The notes: generated by a model from the sequence alone, not told the origin. Positions 25,423 through 34,588 are shown, counted from the first letter of the stretch. The stretch: DNA of 37,318 nucleotides from an uncultured Eubacterium sp. (GCA_910578975.1 CAJTRZ010000017.1:1-37318); one strand, 5' to 3'. Translations and numbers: made by a program.

Positions 25423-28400
25423 CTATTTTACTCTATATTTTTTTACAGCCGAATACTTGCCATATATTTTCTTCTTTCCAACCACTTTATAAGCTCTTAC
25501 TTTGATGTAATATACTTTTCTCTTCTTAAGTCTTGCTTTAATATAGCGGTTCTTATTTCTTCGGATTGTTTTTCTGATTTTAAACTTTCCTTTTTTACCA
25601 ATGCGAATTGCTACCTGATAACCACGTACTCCTTTAATTTTTTTCCACTTAATATTAATTTTTCTACGAGTTTTCTTCTTAATCTTAAGTTTTTTAACTT
25701 TTTTCGGTGGTTTTACTTTCTTTGTAGTAACACTTACTTTTGTTGTAGTCGTTGGATTTTTACTTTCTCCACCACCAGTCACAAGCGGAGTAGTCGTTTC
25801 ATCTGTACCATCGCCTGTTACATCCGGTGTTGTCGTTTCATCTGTACCGCCTCCTGTTGCATCTGGCGTTGTCGTCTGAGGTATATCACCTCCACTTTCT
25901 GTAGTTGTTTCGACAGGTGCCGGTGTGGTAACAGGTGGAACTGTCGTCTCCGGTTCTTTATCATAATAAACTTCCAATTCCAAAGAATTATCTTCCTTTA
26001 CTACACCTGTCAACTTACTTTTCACTGTATTGATAATGTATCCGTCAAAAGCTTTCACTTTTGCCACAACAGCTTCGCCAATAATACCTGTAAATTTCTC
26101 TGATGCATCACTCTTTTCTTCATATCCACTAAGATCTGATTTCTGCAGGTAATAACGTACACGATAATCTGCTTTTTTCTTCTGCGCGCTCTGATCTTTT
26201 AGCTCTGCAACAGAAACCATAATCCAGTCTGTAAATTCCTGATCCTGAATATTAAAGCGGTATACTACATACTGACCGTCCTGAACTGTTCCTATATTCT
26301 TTTTAAATGCTGTTCCTTCTTTATCCATATAGTAGCCCGGCATTCCTGCACCATTACTTGATACTGCACTGTCAAATACACTCTGTGCATCTGCCTTATT
26401 GTCACACAATTTATAATATACCAAAGCCATGGATTTATCCTGTGCATCATTAATTACAAACGTAAGACTATTATCAGCCCCAACAGATGCTCCCCTGCCT
26501 TCTGTTAACTCGCCACTATTTCCTTTTTCTAAATCATAATATAAACGTAGAACCAGTTTATTACCTGCTAACACAGTACCCTCTGTTACAGAATTAGAAT
26601 TTAATACATATCCATCATATGTTTTTATCTCAGCTGAAACTTTGGTTCCAATAATGCTGCTAATCGTCTTCGTATCTCCAGAAACAATTTCATATCCATT
26701 TCTTTCTTCTTTCTGCTTATAATACTCTACACTATAACTGGATATCGTTGATTCATCTAAAAACTTAGCATAGAGTACCAGATTCCCTGCTGTCGCCTCA
26801 GTAATTCCCGTAATCTGGTTTTCATACTGTGCATCTGTATACCAGCCTTCAAAGCGGAAACCTTCTTTTACAGCCGGATTTAAGGCAATCGTGCTTCCAT
26901 ACCTGTAAGAATCAGGATTATTTCCACTAATTGTACCACCAGCTAACGAATACTGAATAGTATAACTATTACGTTTATAATAAACTTTTATCGTTCCTGA
27001 ATTATCTTCTTTTACTGGTGCTGTTAAAACATTATTTGCATTTTTCGCATCAAATGAAAATCCACTGATATTCTGTGGCTGATATGTATAAGTTTCTGTG
27101 TCTGCCTTTACATTAATCTGTCTGCTACTCTTGTCATAACCTGTTCCCGCATAGTTTTCCAGGTAAACTTCCAAGTTTACTTTCTGTGTATTTCCTAAAA
27201 GTTCACTTGCATCTGTTTCCGGATTTTCGCCATTTCCTGTTTTTGGTCCTTGATAAACTGTGTTTGCTGGTGAATCGACATATGTTCCATCTGAAAAATA
27301 TACTCTTTCGTCAGAATTTGTGTGATTTTCCACAACATATGTTTTTACACCATTCTTGTTCAATACAAGTGCAAATGGTGAACTTGCAGTAATTGAAAAG
27401 TCCTGTGTTCCATATTTCTTCAAACTGGTAATATAACCTAAAGTATGGGCTCTAGACTCACCATTTTCTATTCTTCCATCATCACTGACATCGTACATCT
27501 TTAATGCTGCATCTGCATCATAAAAGGCATAATACTCTGCCACAATATCCTGATTAACATCATGGTTAGTAAGCATATCCATACCACCGGCAAATCTATC
27601 TACAATTGCATCTTTATTATTTACAAAATTTTTCCACTGCGTACTATTTTCACCGATACTGTCCACCACTGCTTTTACTTTCTCAGGATATTTTCCCAGA
27701 TAAAGAGAGGCACCTGTAATTGGCAGCATGGAGATTGTTGATGCTTCAATAGGATTTTCCGTCCACCATGCTGTGTGGTCATAACGACCTCCAAATAATC
27801 TTGAAACAATTTGCAAATTAAAATTGTCTTTATCTTCATACTGATCAGTGAAAATCTCATCATGAACATCATAGAAATAATCTTCGATTGCCGCAATTTC
27901 CGTTGTATACATATAAATACCAAGGTCACGTATCTGCTCATCTCCTACTGCTTCTCCCCACAAAATAAGAGATGCCCATGCATTCACCGCTTCTGATGAT
28001 GATTCCTGATTATTTCCACCACTAAGGCCACCTTTTTCCGTTAATAATTTTCCATTCTCATCATATTCATAATTTGCTACGCCTGATGCCCATGAATGAC
28101 CTTCATAAATATCAAAATTTCTAAGGAACGGATATTTTGCAGGACTGTTCTTGTTAAAGCTGCTTCCATCACGGTTAGTATTGGCAAAATCACTAATCAT
28201 TTCATAAACCATGCCTCCCCACTCTTTTGCCCAGTCTGGGTCTTTCATGGCAACTGCTGCTGCCGCCTTAATCCAGTATCCATAATGAAAATGATGATCA
28301 TTTAACTGCTGATCTGTCGCATAAGACGCAGGATAGCCAATCAATGTTCCATAATCTTTATTGTAATAGAAATAATCATCTATAAAGTCACCACTGATAT

Positions 28401-29841
28401 ATGCTGAATACGGATCAAACCAGAACTGAAGATAATTTTCAACACCTGCAACCATTTCATCTGTAATTACCTTCATATCTTTATCATCGTCAAATTGCCC
28501 TGAAAGCCATATTGCATCTGCTAAAGTATTTAAATTCTTTCCTATCCAGTATGTATCATATCCACCATATTGACCTTCCAAATTGCAAATCCATTTCGGA
28601 TCATCTTTATTCTTTCTATAATCATATAAATATCCTAACTGGTCTTTGATTTGTCCTATGACAGTTTCATCATCTGTCACTGGAAGTCCTGTCAATATTC
28701 CATTATATGCCATCTGCGTAACATATTCTGTTCCAACAATAGTTTTCATTGTTCCACGAATCGTCTGATACGTATAATTGGTATACGTTTCTTCCGCATA
28801 ACGCCACTGATGCGGATACAACGCAATAATTGTATCTCCACCAACTGCTCCTGTTTCCATATTTGTTGTTGTAACACTATACTTTGTAACTAATTTCGAA
28901 GAGTTTTTAAGATACTCCCACTGTACTTTCGTGTCAGTAATAAAATTAAACGCATACTGATTATATAATCGAAATGCCTCATCACTGCCATCTGGTAGTA
29001 TTGCAACGGACAGGTATTTTGCATTTGCCGGCATATTGGCTGTCAGTTTTCCACCTGCATTTGTCCATGTTGTTCCTTTTGGTGCGTTCAAACTATAATA
29101 ATGTGTTTTACCATCTTTTTTATTTTTTAAACTAACACCCAGGCAATTAGATGATGTGGTATTCTTATATATTGCCAAATCTGTTGCGCCTGCCCCTAAT
29201 GAAATTGTTGCTTTTAAATTTTCAAAAGTATAATAGGCATAAGGTGTTCCCTTTGCCAGAATAGCACGCATAGAAGATGTACCAGCATTGTTTTCCATCA
29301 GAATTTCATAAGTCCAGTCTGTAGTCTTATCCACTCTGGCATCTTTTGCAGAAAATCCTTCTCCACCCACTACTAGTTCAACCGTATCATCATTTAGATA
29401 ACTTTCTACCATCGGCTCATTATCAACACTGTTTTTTAAAGTTGTTACTGCTGGAGCTGCCATCTGCATACCATTGCTCGCAGCTCTATACGCCAATGGA
29501 TGTGCATATAAAGATTCTGAATACTTATCAAAAACAACAGAACTTGCCCAGTCGTTCGTAGGCACTGTTCCAACTGTCTCCCGATAGTTATCTGTCAGAT
29601 ATGTCACTGCCGGTGGCAGTTTTTCCTTTCTGTCTGTCCATGTTTGTCCCCAGTCATCGGTACCTACACCGTAAACTTCCGTTTTGAATCCGCCTTTATC
29701 CAGCATAACGGAACTTTCCTCTGCGTAAAAATCTACTGTTGCCGCTTCTGTTACATTTCCAGTAACTGGCATTCCTGTCACAACCATAGCTGTTGCACAG
29801 AACAATACCATTGCTTTTTTCAGCATTTTCTGCTTTCTCAT
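25423..29841 (-). CDS. Secreted endo-beta-1,3-glucanase, glycoside hydrolase family 81, multidomain
   Basis: A 1472-residue exported enzyme that cleaves beta-1,3-glucans such as laminarin, callose or yeast glucan. The ATG at 29841 is chosen: AGGAG lies eight bases upstream and a signal peptide follows (MRKQKMLKKAMVLF... to VTEAA). An upstream in-frame ATG would read through the repeat element and is rejected. The GH81 module covers about residues 45-860, with DHHFHYGYW (515-523), FDIYEGHSWASG and NQESSSEAVNA (611-621), which holds the family's catalytic acidic residues. Downstream are MucBP-like units (YYKQKEE..., YYLQKSD...), an InlB/Listeria-Bacteroides repeat (GFRFEGWYTDAQYENQITG), a Thr-Pro-Gly linker with a 15-residue repeat and a Lys/Arg-rich FN3-like C-terminal domain. 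Such tails probably tether the enzyme to the cell surface (inferred). Confidence 0.93.
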   Translation of the reverse strand: MRKQKMLKKAMVLFCATAMVVTGMPVTGNVTEAATVDFYAEESSVMLDKGGFKTEVYGVGTDDWGQTWTDRKEKLPPAVTYLTDNYRETVGTVPTNDWASSVVFDKYSESLYAHPLAYRAASNGMQMAAPAVTTLKNSVDNEPMVESYLNDDTVELVVGGEGFSAKDARVDKTTDWTYEILMENNAGTSSMRAILAKGTPYAYYTFENLKATISLGAGATDLAIYKNTTSSNCLGVSLKNKKDGKTHYYSLNAPKGTTWTNAGGKLTANMPANAKYLSVAILPDGSDEAFRLYNQYAFNFITDTKVQWEYLKNSSKLVTKYSVTTTNMETGAVGGDTIIALYPHQWRYAEETYTNYTYQTIRGTMKTIVGTEYVTQMAYNGILTGLPVTDDETVIGQIKDQLGYLYDYRKNKDDPKWICNLEGQYGGYDTYWIGKNLNTLADAIWLSGQFDDDKDMKVITDEMVAGVENYLQFWFDPYSAYISGDFIDDYFYYNKDYGTLIGYPASYATDQQLNDHHFHYGYWIKAAAAVAMKDPDWAKEWGGMVYEMISDFANTNRDGSSFNKNSPAKYPFLRNFDIYEGHSWASGVANYEYDENGKLLTEKGGLSGGNNQESSSEAVNAWASLILWGEAVGDEQIRDLGIYMYTTEIAAIEDYFYDVHDEIFTDQYEDKDNFNLQIVSRLFGGRYDHTAWWTENPIEASTISMLPITGASLYLGKYPEKVKAVVDSIGENSTQWKNFVNNKDAIVDRFAGGMDMLTNHDVNQDIVAEYYAFYDADAALKMYDVSDDGRIENGESRAHTLGYITSLKKYGTQDFSITASSPFALVLNKNGVKTYVVENHTNSDERVYFSDGTYVDSPANTVYQGPKTGNGENPETDASELLGNTQKVNLEVYLENYAGTGYDKSSRQINVKADTETYTYQPQNISGFSFDAKNANNVLTAPVKEDNSGTIKVYYKRNSYTIQYSLAGGTISGNNPDSYRYGSTIALNPAVKEGFRFEGWYTDAQYENQITGITEATAGNLVLYAKFLDESTISSYSVEYYKQKEERNGYEIVSGDTKTISSIIGTKVSAEIKTYDGYVLNSNSVTEGTVLAGNKLVLRLYYDLEKGNSGELTEGRGASVGADNSLTFVINDAQDKSMALVYYKLCDNKADAQSVFDSAVSSNGAGMPGYYMDKEGTAFKKNIGTVQDGQYVVYRFNIQDQEFTDWIMVSVAELKDQSAQKKKADYRVRYYLQKSDLSGYEEKSDASEKFTGIIGEAVVAKVKAFDGYIINTVKSKLTGVVKEDNSLELEVYYDKEPETTVPPVTTPAPVETTTESGGDIPQTTTPDATGGGTDETTTPDVTGDGTDETTTPLVTGGGESKNPTTTTKVSVTTKKVKPPKKVKKLKIKKKTRRKINIKWKKIKGVRGYQVAIRIGKKGKFKIRKTIRRNKNRYIKARLKKRKVYYIKVRAYKVVGKKKIYGKYSAVKKYRVK

Positions 29842-29874
29842 AATTCTTCTCCTATCTTTTTTAATTATTTGTTT

Positions 29875-30017
29875 GTAACAGTTCAGCCATGCGATACAGA
29901 ATAAAAATAACAAAGGACTGCTCGCTGGCAATTTGCTATTTTTATTCTGTATCATATAGTAAACCAAATCAGCGAAGGAAATCTGAAGGATTTTCGAGCT
30001 GATGGCTGAACTGTTAC
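29875..30017. repeat. 143-bp MITE-like element with terminal inverted repeats
   Basis: The ends are GTAACAGTTCAGCCAT (29875-29890) and ATGGCTGAACTGTTAC (30002-30017), a perfect 16-bp inverted repeat. Inside, GATACAGAATAAAAATA (29893-29909) pairs perfectly with 29937-29953 to form a 17-bp stem with a 27-base loop. It encodes nothing. Its ends match sequences at 13920-13981 and 3973-3989. It lies in the 5' leader region of the GH81 gene. Confidence 0.85.
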
Positions 30018-30030
30018 ATTTGTTTCATTT

Positions 30031-30042
30031 TGAAACGTTTCA
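30031..30042. promoter_or_regulatory. Perfect palindrome TGAAACGTTTCA, LacI-type operator candidate
   Basis: A 12-bp perfect palindrome with the central CG typical of LacI-family operators. It lies between the leader hairpin at 30057-30080 and the repeat element, about 190 bases upstream of the GH81 start. It is two bases shorter than a standard CcpA cre site. Confidence 0.45.
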
Positions 30043-30056
30043 TCCCCTGAAAAAAA

Positions 30057-30080
30057 TAAGCAGCTATACATAGCTGCTTA
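30057..30080 (-). terminator. Hairpin terminator downstream of yfcE / in the GH81 leader
   Basis: TAAGCAGCTA (30057-30066) pairs with TAGCTGCTTA (30071-30080) around TACA. The minus strand continues TTATTTTTTC. It lies about 80 bases past the phosphodiesterase gene, but also about 15 bases after the predicted start point of the promoter at 30103-30131. It could therefore serve as operon terminator, as attenuator, or both. Confidence 0.8.
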
Positions 30081-30102
30081 CATTTGTCCATACCTAAACT
30101 TT

Positions 30103-30131
30103 ATTATATTAAGAATAATACCTTTTCACAA
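30103..30131 (-). promoter_or_regulatory. Vegetative promoter, probably for the GH81 gene
   Basis: TTGTGA (30126-30131), a 17-base spacer and TATAAT (30103-30108) on the minus strand. It is the only good promoter found between the phosphodiesterase and GH81 genes. Its transcript meets the hairpin at 30057-30080 almost at once. Confidence 0.7.
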
Positions 30132-30159
30132 GTGTTATAATTTTATTTTAGTTCGTTTT

Positions 30160-30642
30160 TTATACATACTGTATTCTTATATCTGTTTTTCCCTTATTGT
30201 CAATTCTCATCACTGCATAAGTCGGTTTATGGTTCAATTGTCTCGGCCGACTCACACTCCCCGGATTTACAATAATAACCCCGCCATAAACAGAATTATC
30301 TGGCACATGCGTATGACCATACATCGCAATATTACACTGATTTTCTTTTGCCGCATAACATAACCTGTCTATGCCAAAATTCACACCATAGTGATGTCCA
30401 TGAGTAATAAAAATTCTATTATTTCCTATTTCCACAATATCCGTCAAAGGATTTGATGACATATAATCCCCATTGCCTTTTACCATATAGATAGGACAAT
30501 CACAAATGACTTTTAACTGCTCTTCCTGACCAATCAAATCACCCAAATGTATAACTTTGTCCACATGTCCCTCGTTTTCCATAATTTTACGAACATTATT
30601 TAAATTCCCATGAGAATCACTGATTATAACCACTTTCATCAT
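30160..30642 (-). CDS. YfcE/MJ0936-family metallophosphodiesterase
   Basis: A 160-residue calcineurin-like phosphoesterase. All metal-site motifs are present: ISDSHGN (D-x-H, residues 7-13), HLGDLIG, VKGNGDY (GN-x-D), ITHGHHYG and MYGHTHVP. The members studied are small Mn2+-dependent phosphodiesterases with broad activity on artificial substrates; the natural substrate is unknown. The gene follows rdgB by five bases, an arrangement common in Clostridia, and is co-transcribed with it. The start is the first ATG of an ATGATG pair (AGGAAG about 11 bases upstream, inside rdgB); the second ATG is equally possible. Confidence 0.93.
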   Translation of the reverse strand: MMKVVIISDSHGNLNNVRKIMENEGHVDKVIHLGDLIGQEEQLKVICDCPIYMVKGNGDYMSSNPLTDIVEIGNNRIFITHGHHYGVNFGIDRLCYAAKENQCNIAMYGHTHVPDNSVYGGVIIVNPGSVSRPRQLNHKPTYAVMRIDNKGKTDIRIQYV

Positions 30643-30647
30643 TGGTT

Positions 30648-31241
30648 CTAAAGTCTTCCTTTCAAGATTTCTTTCATCTGCTCCAAAGCCTTTCCTCTAT
30701 GACTAATACTATTCTTCAATTCTGGTGTCATTTCTCCTGTTGTCATTTCATACTCCGGAACATATACAATCGGATCATATCCAAAACCATTCTTCCCTTT
30801 TTGCTCATAAGCAATCAAACCTTCAATCGTACCTTTACATGTAATAACCTCCCCATCAGGAAATGCTACTGCAATTGCACATACAAATCTAGCACTTCGT
30901 TCCTTTCCCTTTGCATCCTTTAATTTATCAATAATATAATTGTTCTTTATGTCATAACTGGTATCTTCACCTAAAAATCTTGCAGAATATATCCCGGGTG
31001 CACCATCTAAATAATCTACTTCTAATCCGGAGTCATCTGCAATCGCGATTTCACCTGTAATTTTCATAACTGTCTTTGCCTTAATCACTGCATTTTCTTC
31101 AAAAGTTGTGCCGTCCTCTACAATATCTACATCAACTCCTGCTGCTTTCATTGTACAAAGTTCCACATCAAAGTCTTCCATCATCATATTAACTTCCCTG
31201 ACTTTATTTTCATTGGTTGTTGCAAAAATAATCTTCTTCAT
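30648..31241 (-). CDS. rdgB: XTP/dITP pyrophosphatase (RdgB/HAM1 family)
   Basis: A 197-residue house-cleaning enzyme that hydrolyses dITP, XTP and related non-canonical purine nucleotides to monophosphates. Motifs: the N-terminal FATTNENKVREV (substrate phosphate loop), EIAIADDSGLEVDYLDGAPGIYSARFLG, GFGYDPIVYVPE and the C-terminal SHRGKAL. Length is typical (about 195-205). The ATG at 31241 is preferred because AAAGGA lies eight bases upstream; an ATG three codons earlier abuts that site. The downstream phosphodiesterase gene is only five bases away. Confidence 0.96.
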   Translation of the reverse strand: MKKIIFATTNENKVREVNMMMEDFDVELCTMKAAGVDVDIVEDGTTFEENAVIKAKTVMKITGEIAIADDSGLEVDYLDGAPGIYSARFLGEDTSYDIKNNYIIDKLKDAKGKERSARFVCAIAVAFPDGEVITCKGTIEGLIAYEQKGKNGFGYDPIVYVPEYEMTTGEMTPELKNSISHRGKALEQMKEILKGRL

Positions 31242-31309
31242 AATATCCATCCTTTGTGTTTTTATTTTGATTAATATTTCTTTAAATTATAATTTTACTG
31301 ATTTACCTG

Positions 31310-33034
31310 CTAATTGGATGTGTACGCCTTCAGACATATATTACACCCCTGTTTTTCAGCCGACTGCCAGTTCAGTCCACCGGCACTGAAATATCCTTCT
31401 CCATCAGACAGTTCTACTGTTCCTTCCATAGATTCGGTCTCCATTTCAACAGGAATCATTTTAAAAACTTTATTATCTTTATTATTTGTCACTTTCACAA
31501 TAACACTAAATTTCTGATCTTTTGCTACATCATACTTTTTATCCAGCTTAATTGTATAGTATCCCTTATTTTTTATTACTCCGGAAGCAGCTATATGATT
31601 TCTATTATTTAATGAATTAACGTCTTTATATTTCGGACAAATAAAAACCTCGTATTCTAAATTCGTGGTCGTAGCGTAAAAACCTACAGCCTCCACTTGT
31701 TCCTTTTCCACAGCAGTATATACATTTGAAAAATAAACTGTCTGCTCATCTTCAAATCCCATAGAACCGGTCCAGCCACACAAATCACTCTGATAAATAT
31801 TTTTATAATTATCTGTATTTTCTATCCTTGTGTAACATACGTTATTCGTCCCTATTAAATCATCATAATAAGATACATAAAACACTCCATGATATCCAAA
31901 ATCATCTCCCCAGCTGTTCATGCAGATAAATGCTCCATCACCTTCTATTGTCTGGTCATTAAACAACTCTTTAGAATAATTGTCATCCCATCCTATAATG
32001 ACCACATCATGATTTGGTTTGTTCTTTCCCTTATAACAATAAGCATATTCCGTTTCATTATAATAAACTGATGACATATTTCTACTGCTCATTGACATAT
32101 ACATCGAACTTTCTACACCACCATATTTATAAATCATATTTTTTATCTGTTTATAATCCTTTTCTGGAATAATCTGAGCCTCCTGTACATGCTTTACACT
32201 GTTCCATTTTTTTTTATTGTTCTTAGAACCATAAGGATCATCTTTCTCCAGAACAGGACCTTTCCAAGACATCAGATAGGACATAGACATCATATAATCT
32301 CCACCGTCCTGTATATCATCTGATAATTCATTATTGTATATCAGATTGTTTTCAGAAAAATCATAATTTTCTTCCGGTGTTAATGATGTCTCCAATGCAG
32401 TAAGCGTCGCAAAAGCCCAGCACGTTCCGTAGTTTCCCTGATCTTTCACTGGTACAGAACGCTTTTTATCAACATAACTATATCGTTCCGGCAAGTAAGA
32501 ATCTGACAGTGCATTATCATTCAGGCTTGCCTCATTTCTCCTGCTGTCCCACTCATATGTGTAGTTAAAATACTCACTAAAAACTGTAGCAGGAATATAC
32601 ACAACATCTTTTTTTGTAGTGATTTTATCTTCCAGATGATATTCATTATCATTGAAAGTTATACGTTTTTCACCAATATACATAATAGCAATATTACTTC
32701 CTTTTTCAATAACAACCCTATTATTATGATAAATATTTTCAGCACAATTCAATGTATCTTTTATTATATTCAACGGAATCATCAGATTCATATTTTTGCT
32801 CATATAAATCTGATTCTCATCCAATACAATCTGTCTGTTATTCACTTTCAGATGTATCGGTCTCTGATTTGCACTTTCTGCCATAATCTGATTCCAGTTT
32901 TCTTTGGAATCCACATTTTCTCCCGCCAGGCTTTTCTGTACTGTCTGTCTGGAGAATATAAAAAATAAAACTGCCAGAATAACAAATAAGATTAATATTG
33001 GCAAATATATAATAATTAACTTCTTTTTATTCAT
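31310..33034 (-). CDS. Membrane-anchored papain-like (C1) cysteine protease with stalk and lectin-like domains
   Basis: A 574-residue protein. An N-terminal anchor (basic MNKKK, hydrophobic 6-27, no clear cleavage site) is followed by a copper-amine-oxidase-N-like stalk domain (about 60-165). A papain-fold peptidase (about 180-405) carries Gln199 and Cys205 in QGNYGTCWAF, His342 in NHDVVIIGW and Asn373 in CMNSWGD, so the catalytic set is complete. The C-terminal third (about 405-574) fits the lectin-like domain that follows C1 peptidases in many gut Firmicutes. It acts outside the membrane; the substrate is unknown. The ATG directly follows the stop of the RlmL-like gene with no gap, so they are probably one transcript despite the unrelated role. 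Confidence 0.88.
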   Translation of the reverse strand: MNKKKLIIIYLPILILFVILAVLFFIFSRQTVQKSLAGENVDSKENWNQIMAESANQRPIHLKVNNRQIVLDENQIYMSKNMNLMIPLNIIKDTLNCAENIYHNNRVVIEKGSNIAIMYIGEKRITFNDNEYHLEDKITTKKDVVYIPATVFSEYFNYTYEWDSRRNEASLNDNALSDSYLPERYSYVDKKRSVPVKDQGNYGTCWAFATLTALETSLTPEENYDFSENNLIYNNELSDDIQDGGDYMMSMSYLMSWKGPVLEKDDPYGSKNNKKKWNSVKHVQEAQIIPEKDYKQIKNMIYKYGGVESSMYMSMSSRNMSSVYYNETEYAYCYKGKNKPNHDVVIIGWDDNYSKELFNDQTIEGDGAFICMNSWGDDFGYHGVFYVSYYDDLIGTNNVCYTRIENTDNYKNIYQSDLCGWTGSMGFEDEQTVYFSNVYTAVEKEQVEAVGFYATTTNLEYEVFICPKYKDVNSLNNRNHIAASGVIKNKGYYTIKLDKKYDVAKDQKFSVIVKVTNNKDNKVFKMIPVEMETESMEGTVELSDGEGYFSAGGLNWQSAEKQGCNICLKAYTSN

Positions 33035-34192
33035 TTACTCATCCTTAAATTTTCTCTTGGGTGGTTTTGCCCCCATAAACTGATAAAAATACGTCTTCAG
33101 CATTCCATTATATATCTTACGATTTTTTGTAGCTTTTATGCCCATATCCTTTTCAGCATTTTCATATGAGGTTATAATGAAAGCCGACCAGTCATCTAAA
33201 GACTTATACCTCTCACCAATTTTTGTATACAGTGGTTTTAAAGCAGCTTTTTCTTCTAGTCTTTCACCATACGGCGGATTAGTAATAATAAATCCATATT
33301 TTTTACTATGACTTAACTCTTCTAAAGGTCTTGTCTGAAAATGTATCAAATGCTCAACTCCTGCATTCTTTGCATTTTTTCTGGAAAACTCAACCATATC
33401 AGGATCAATATCATATCCCTGAATATCAACATCAATATCTTCATTAATTAAATCACAAGCCTGATTGACTGCCTCATACCAGTCTTTCTTTGAAATAATA
33501 TTTGTCCAGCTTTCCGCTGTAAATTCACGATTCATTCCAGGAGCAATATTGGCCGCAATCATTGCTGCTTCTATAGGAAAAGTTCCACAGCCACAAAAAG
33601 GATCTACCAGTATTCTATCCTTCTTCCATGGTGTAAGCAGAATTAGGGCTGCCGCTAACGTCTCCGATATCGGTGCTTTCGCCGTATATTTACGATATCC
33701 TCTTTTATGAAGTGAATCTCCTGTCGTATCCAATGCAACAATAGCTTCATCTTTAAAGAAAAAAACACGGATAGGATATTCCGCCCCATCCTCATCAAAC
33801 CAATTAATGTGATACTCTGCTTTTAATCTTTCCACAATTGCTTTTTTCACAATTCTTTGTATATCCGAAGGACTAAATAATTTACTTTTAATAGAACTGG
33901 CTTTTTTTACCCAGAATTTTCCGTCCTTTGGAATAAATTTCTCCCATTTCAAAGCTTTTACAGCTTCAAACAACTGATCAAAAGTCGTTGCCTGAATTCT
34001 TCCTACCTGTACTAAAACTCTCTCTGCTGTGCGCAAAAAAACATTTGCTCTGCATATTGCCAGATTATCTCCCTCAAAAGTTATTCTTCCATCCTCTACT
34101 TTAATTATTTCATATCCTAAATCCAGGATTTCTCTTTTTAATACCGACTCTACGCCAAAATGACAAGGCGCTACTAATGTTAATTTTTCCAT
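33035..34192 (-). CDS. THUMP-domain class I RNA methyltransferase (RlmL/YpsC-like)
   Basis: A 385-residue SAM-dependent methyltransferase related to the N-terminal part of E. coli RlmL, which makes m2G2445 in 23S rRNA, and to B. subtilis YpsC. The N-terminus (LVAPCHFGVESVLKREI, ITFEGD) starts a ferredoxin-like plus THUMP RNA-binding region to about residue 160. The catalytic domain has ILVDPFCGCGTFPIEAA (SAM site, about 194-210), GYDIDPDMVEFSRKNA and the catalytic ITNPPYGERL (about 303-312). This is the usual Gram-positive length. It sits immediately before the C1 protease gene. Confidence 0.93.
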   Translation of the reverse strand: MEKLTLVAPCHFGVESVLKREILDLGYEIIKVEDGRITFEGDNLAICRANVFLRTAERVLVQVGRIQATTFDQLFEAVKALKWEKFIPKDGKFWVKKASSIKSKLFSPSDIQRIVKKAIVERLKAEYHINWFDEDGAEYPIRVFFFKDEAIVALDTTGDSLHKRGYRKYTAKAPISETLAAALILLTPWKKDRILVDPFCGCGTFPIEAAMIAANIAPGMNREFTAESWTNIISKKDWYEAVNQACDLINEDIDVDIQGYDIDPDMVEFSRKNAKNAGVEHLIHFQTRPLEELSHSKKYGFIITNPPYGERLEEKAALKPLYTKIGERYKSLDDWSAFIITSYENAEKDMGIKATKNRKIYNGMLKTYFYQFMGAKPPKRKFKDE

Positions 34193-34303
34193 TTATCTTC
34201 CATTCTTATATTGTTTATTTTATCATTACCCATTCCATAATAATCGTATTGATTTACAATGTCAATGAAGTTATTCTCATTATACAAATAGAATAGAGAC
34301 TTC

Positions 34304-34588
34304 TTACTCTCTATATCCACCAACCACGGCTAAAGCCTTATAACCGTAATCTGATAATTCACTTGCTAATTTAAAACTAAAACTACCTCTTCTGCAGTAC
34401 AAAATCCATGTATGATCTTTCTTACCAAATTCTAAAATTTGTGACACATCCGCAGACGGTATATTAATGGCATTTTCTATATGAGATTTATAAAACTCCT
34501 GAGAACCTCTTAAATCAACAACAATATATCCATCATCCAATGCAAGTCGTCTGGCTTCTTCCATTGATATAAAATTAAATTTTCCCAC
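34304..34588 (-). CDS. Single-domain rhodanese-like protein
   Basis: A 94-residue cytoplasmic rhodanese domain. Visible features: YIVVDLRGSQEFYKSHIENAINIP (CH2A-like region) and the active loop LYCRRGSFSFKLA, whose Cys would carry the persulfide. Rhodaneses of this size move sulfane sulfur or scavenge cyanide or sulfide; the partner is unknown. The start is taken as GTG at 34588 because GGAG lies six bases upstream. A TTG four codons earlier is in frame but overlaps that site. It stands alone, with 111 bases to the RlmL-like gene, which may still share its transcript. Confidence 0.88.
   Translation of the reverse strand: MGKFNFISMEEARRLALDDGYIVVDLRGSQEFYKSHIENAINIPSADVSQILEFGKKDHTWILYCRRGSFSFKLASELSDYGYKALAVVGGYRE

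Noticed and set aside
25780..25900. DNA repeat in the GH81 gene encoding TTTPDATGGGTDE-like units
   Set aside because: Considered as a tandem-repeat artefact or phase-variable tract. It is a normal Thr/Pro/Gly linker with only about three diverged units and the frame stays open.
29842..29967. N-terminal extension of the GH81 reading frame by 42 residues
   Set aside because: It reads through the inverted-repeat element, lacks a ribosome site and buries the signal peptide. The ATG at 29841 has AGGAG and a proper signal sequence.
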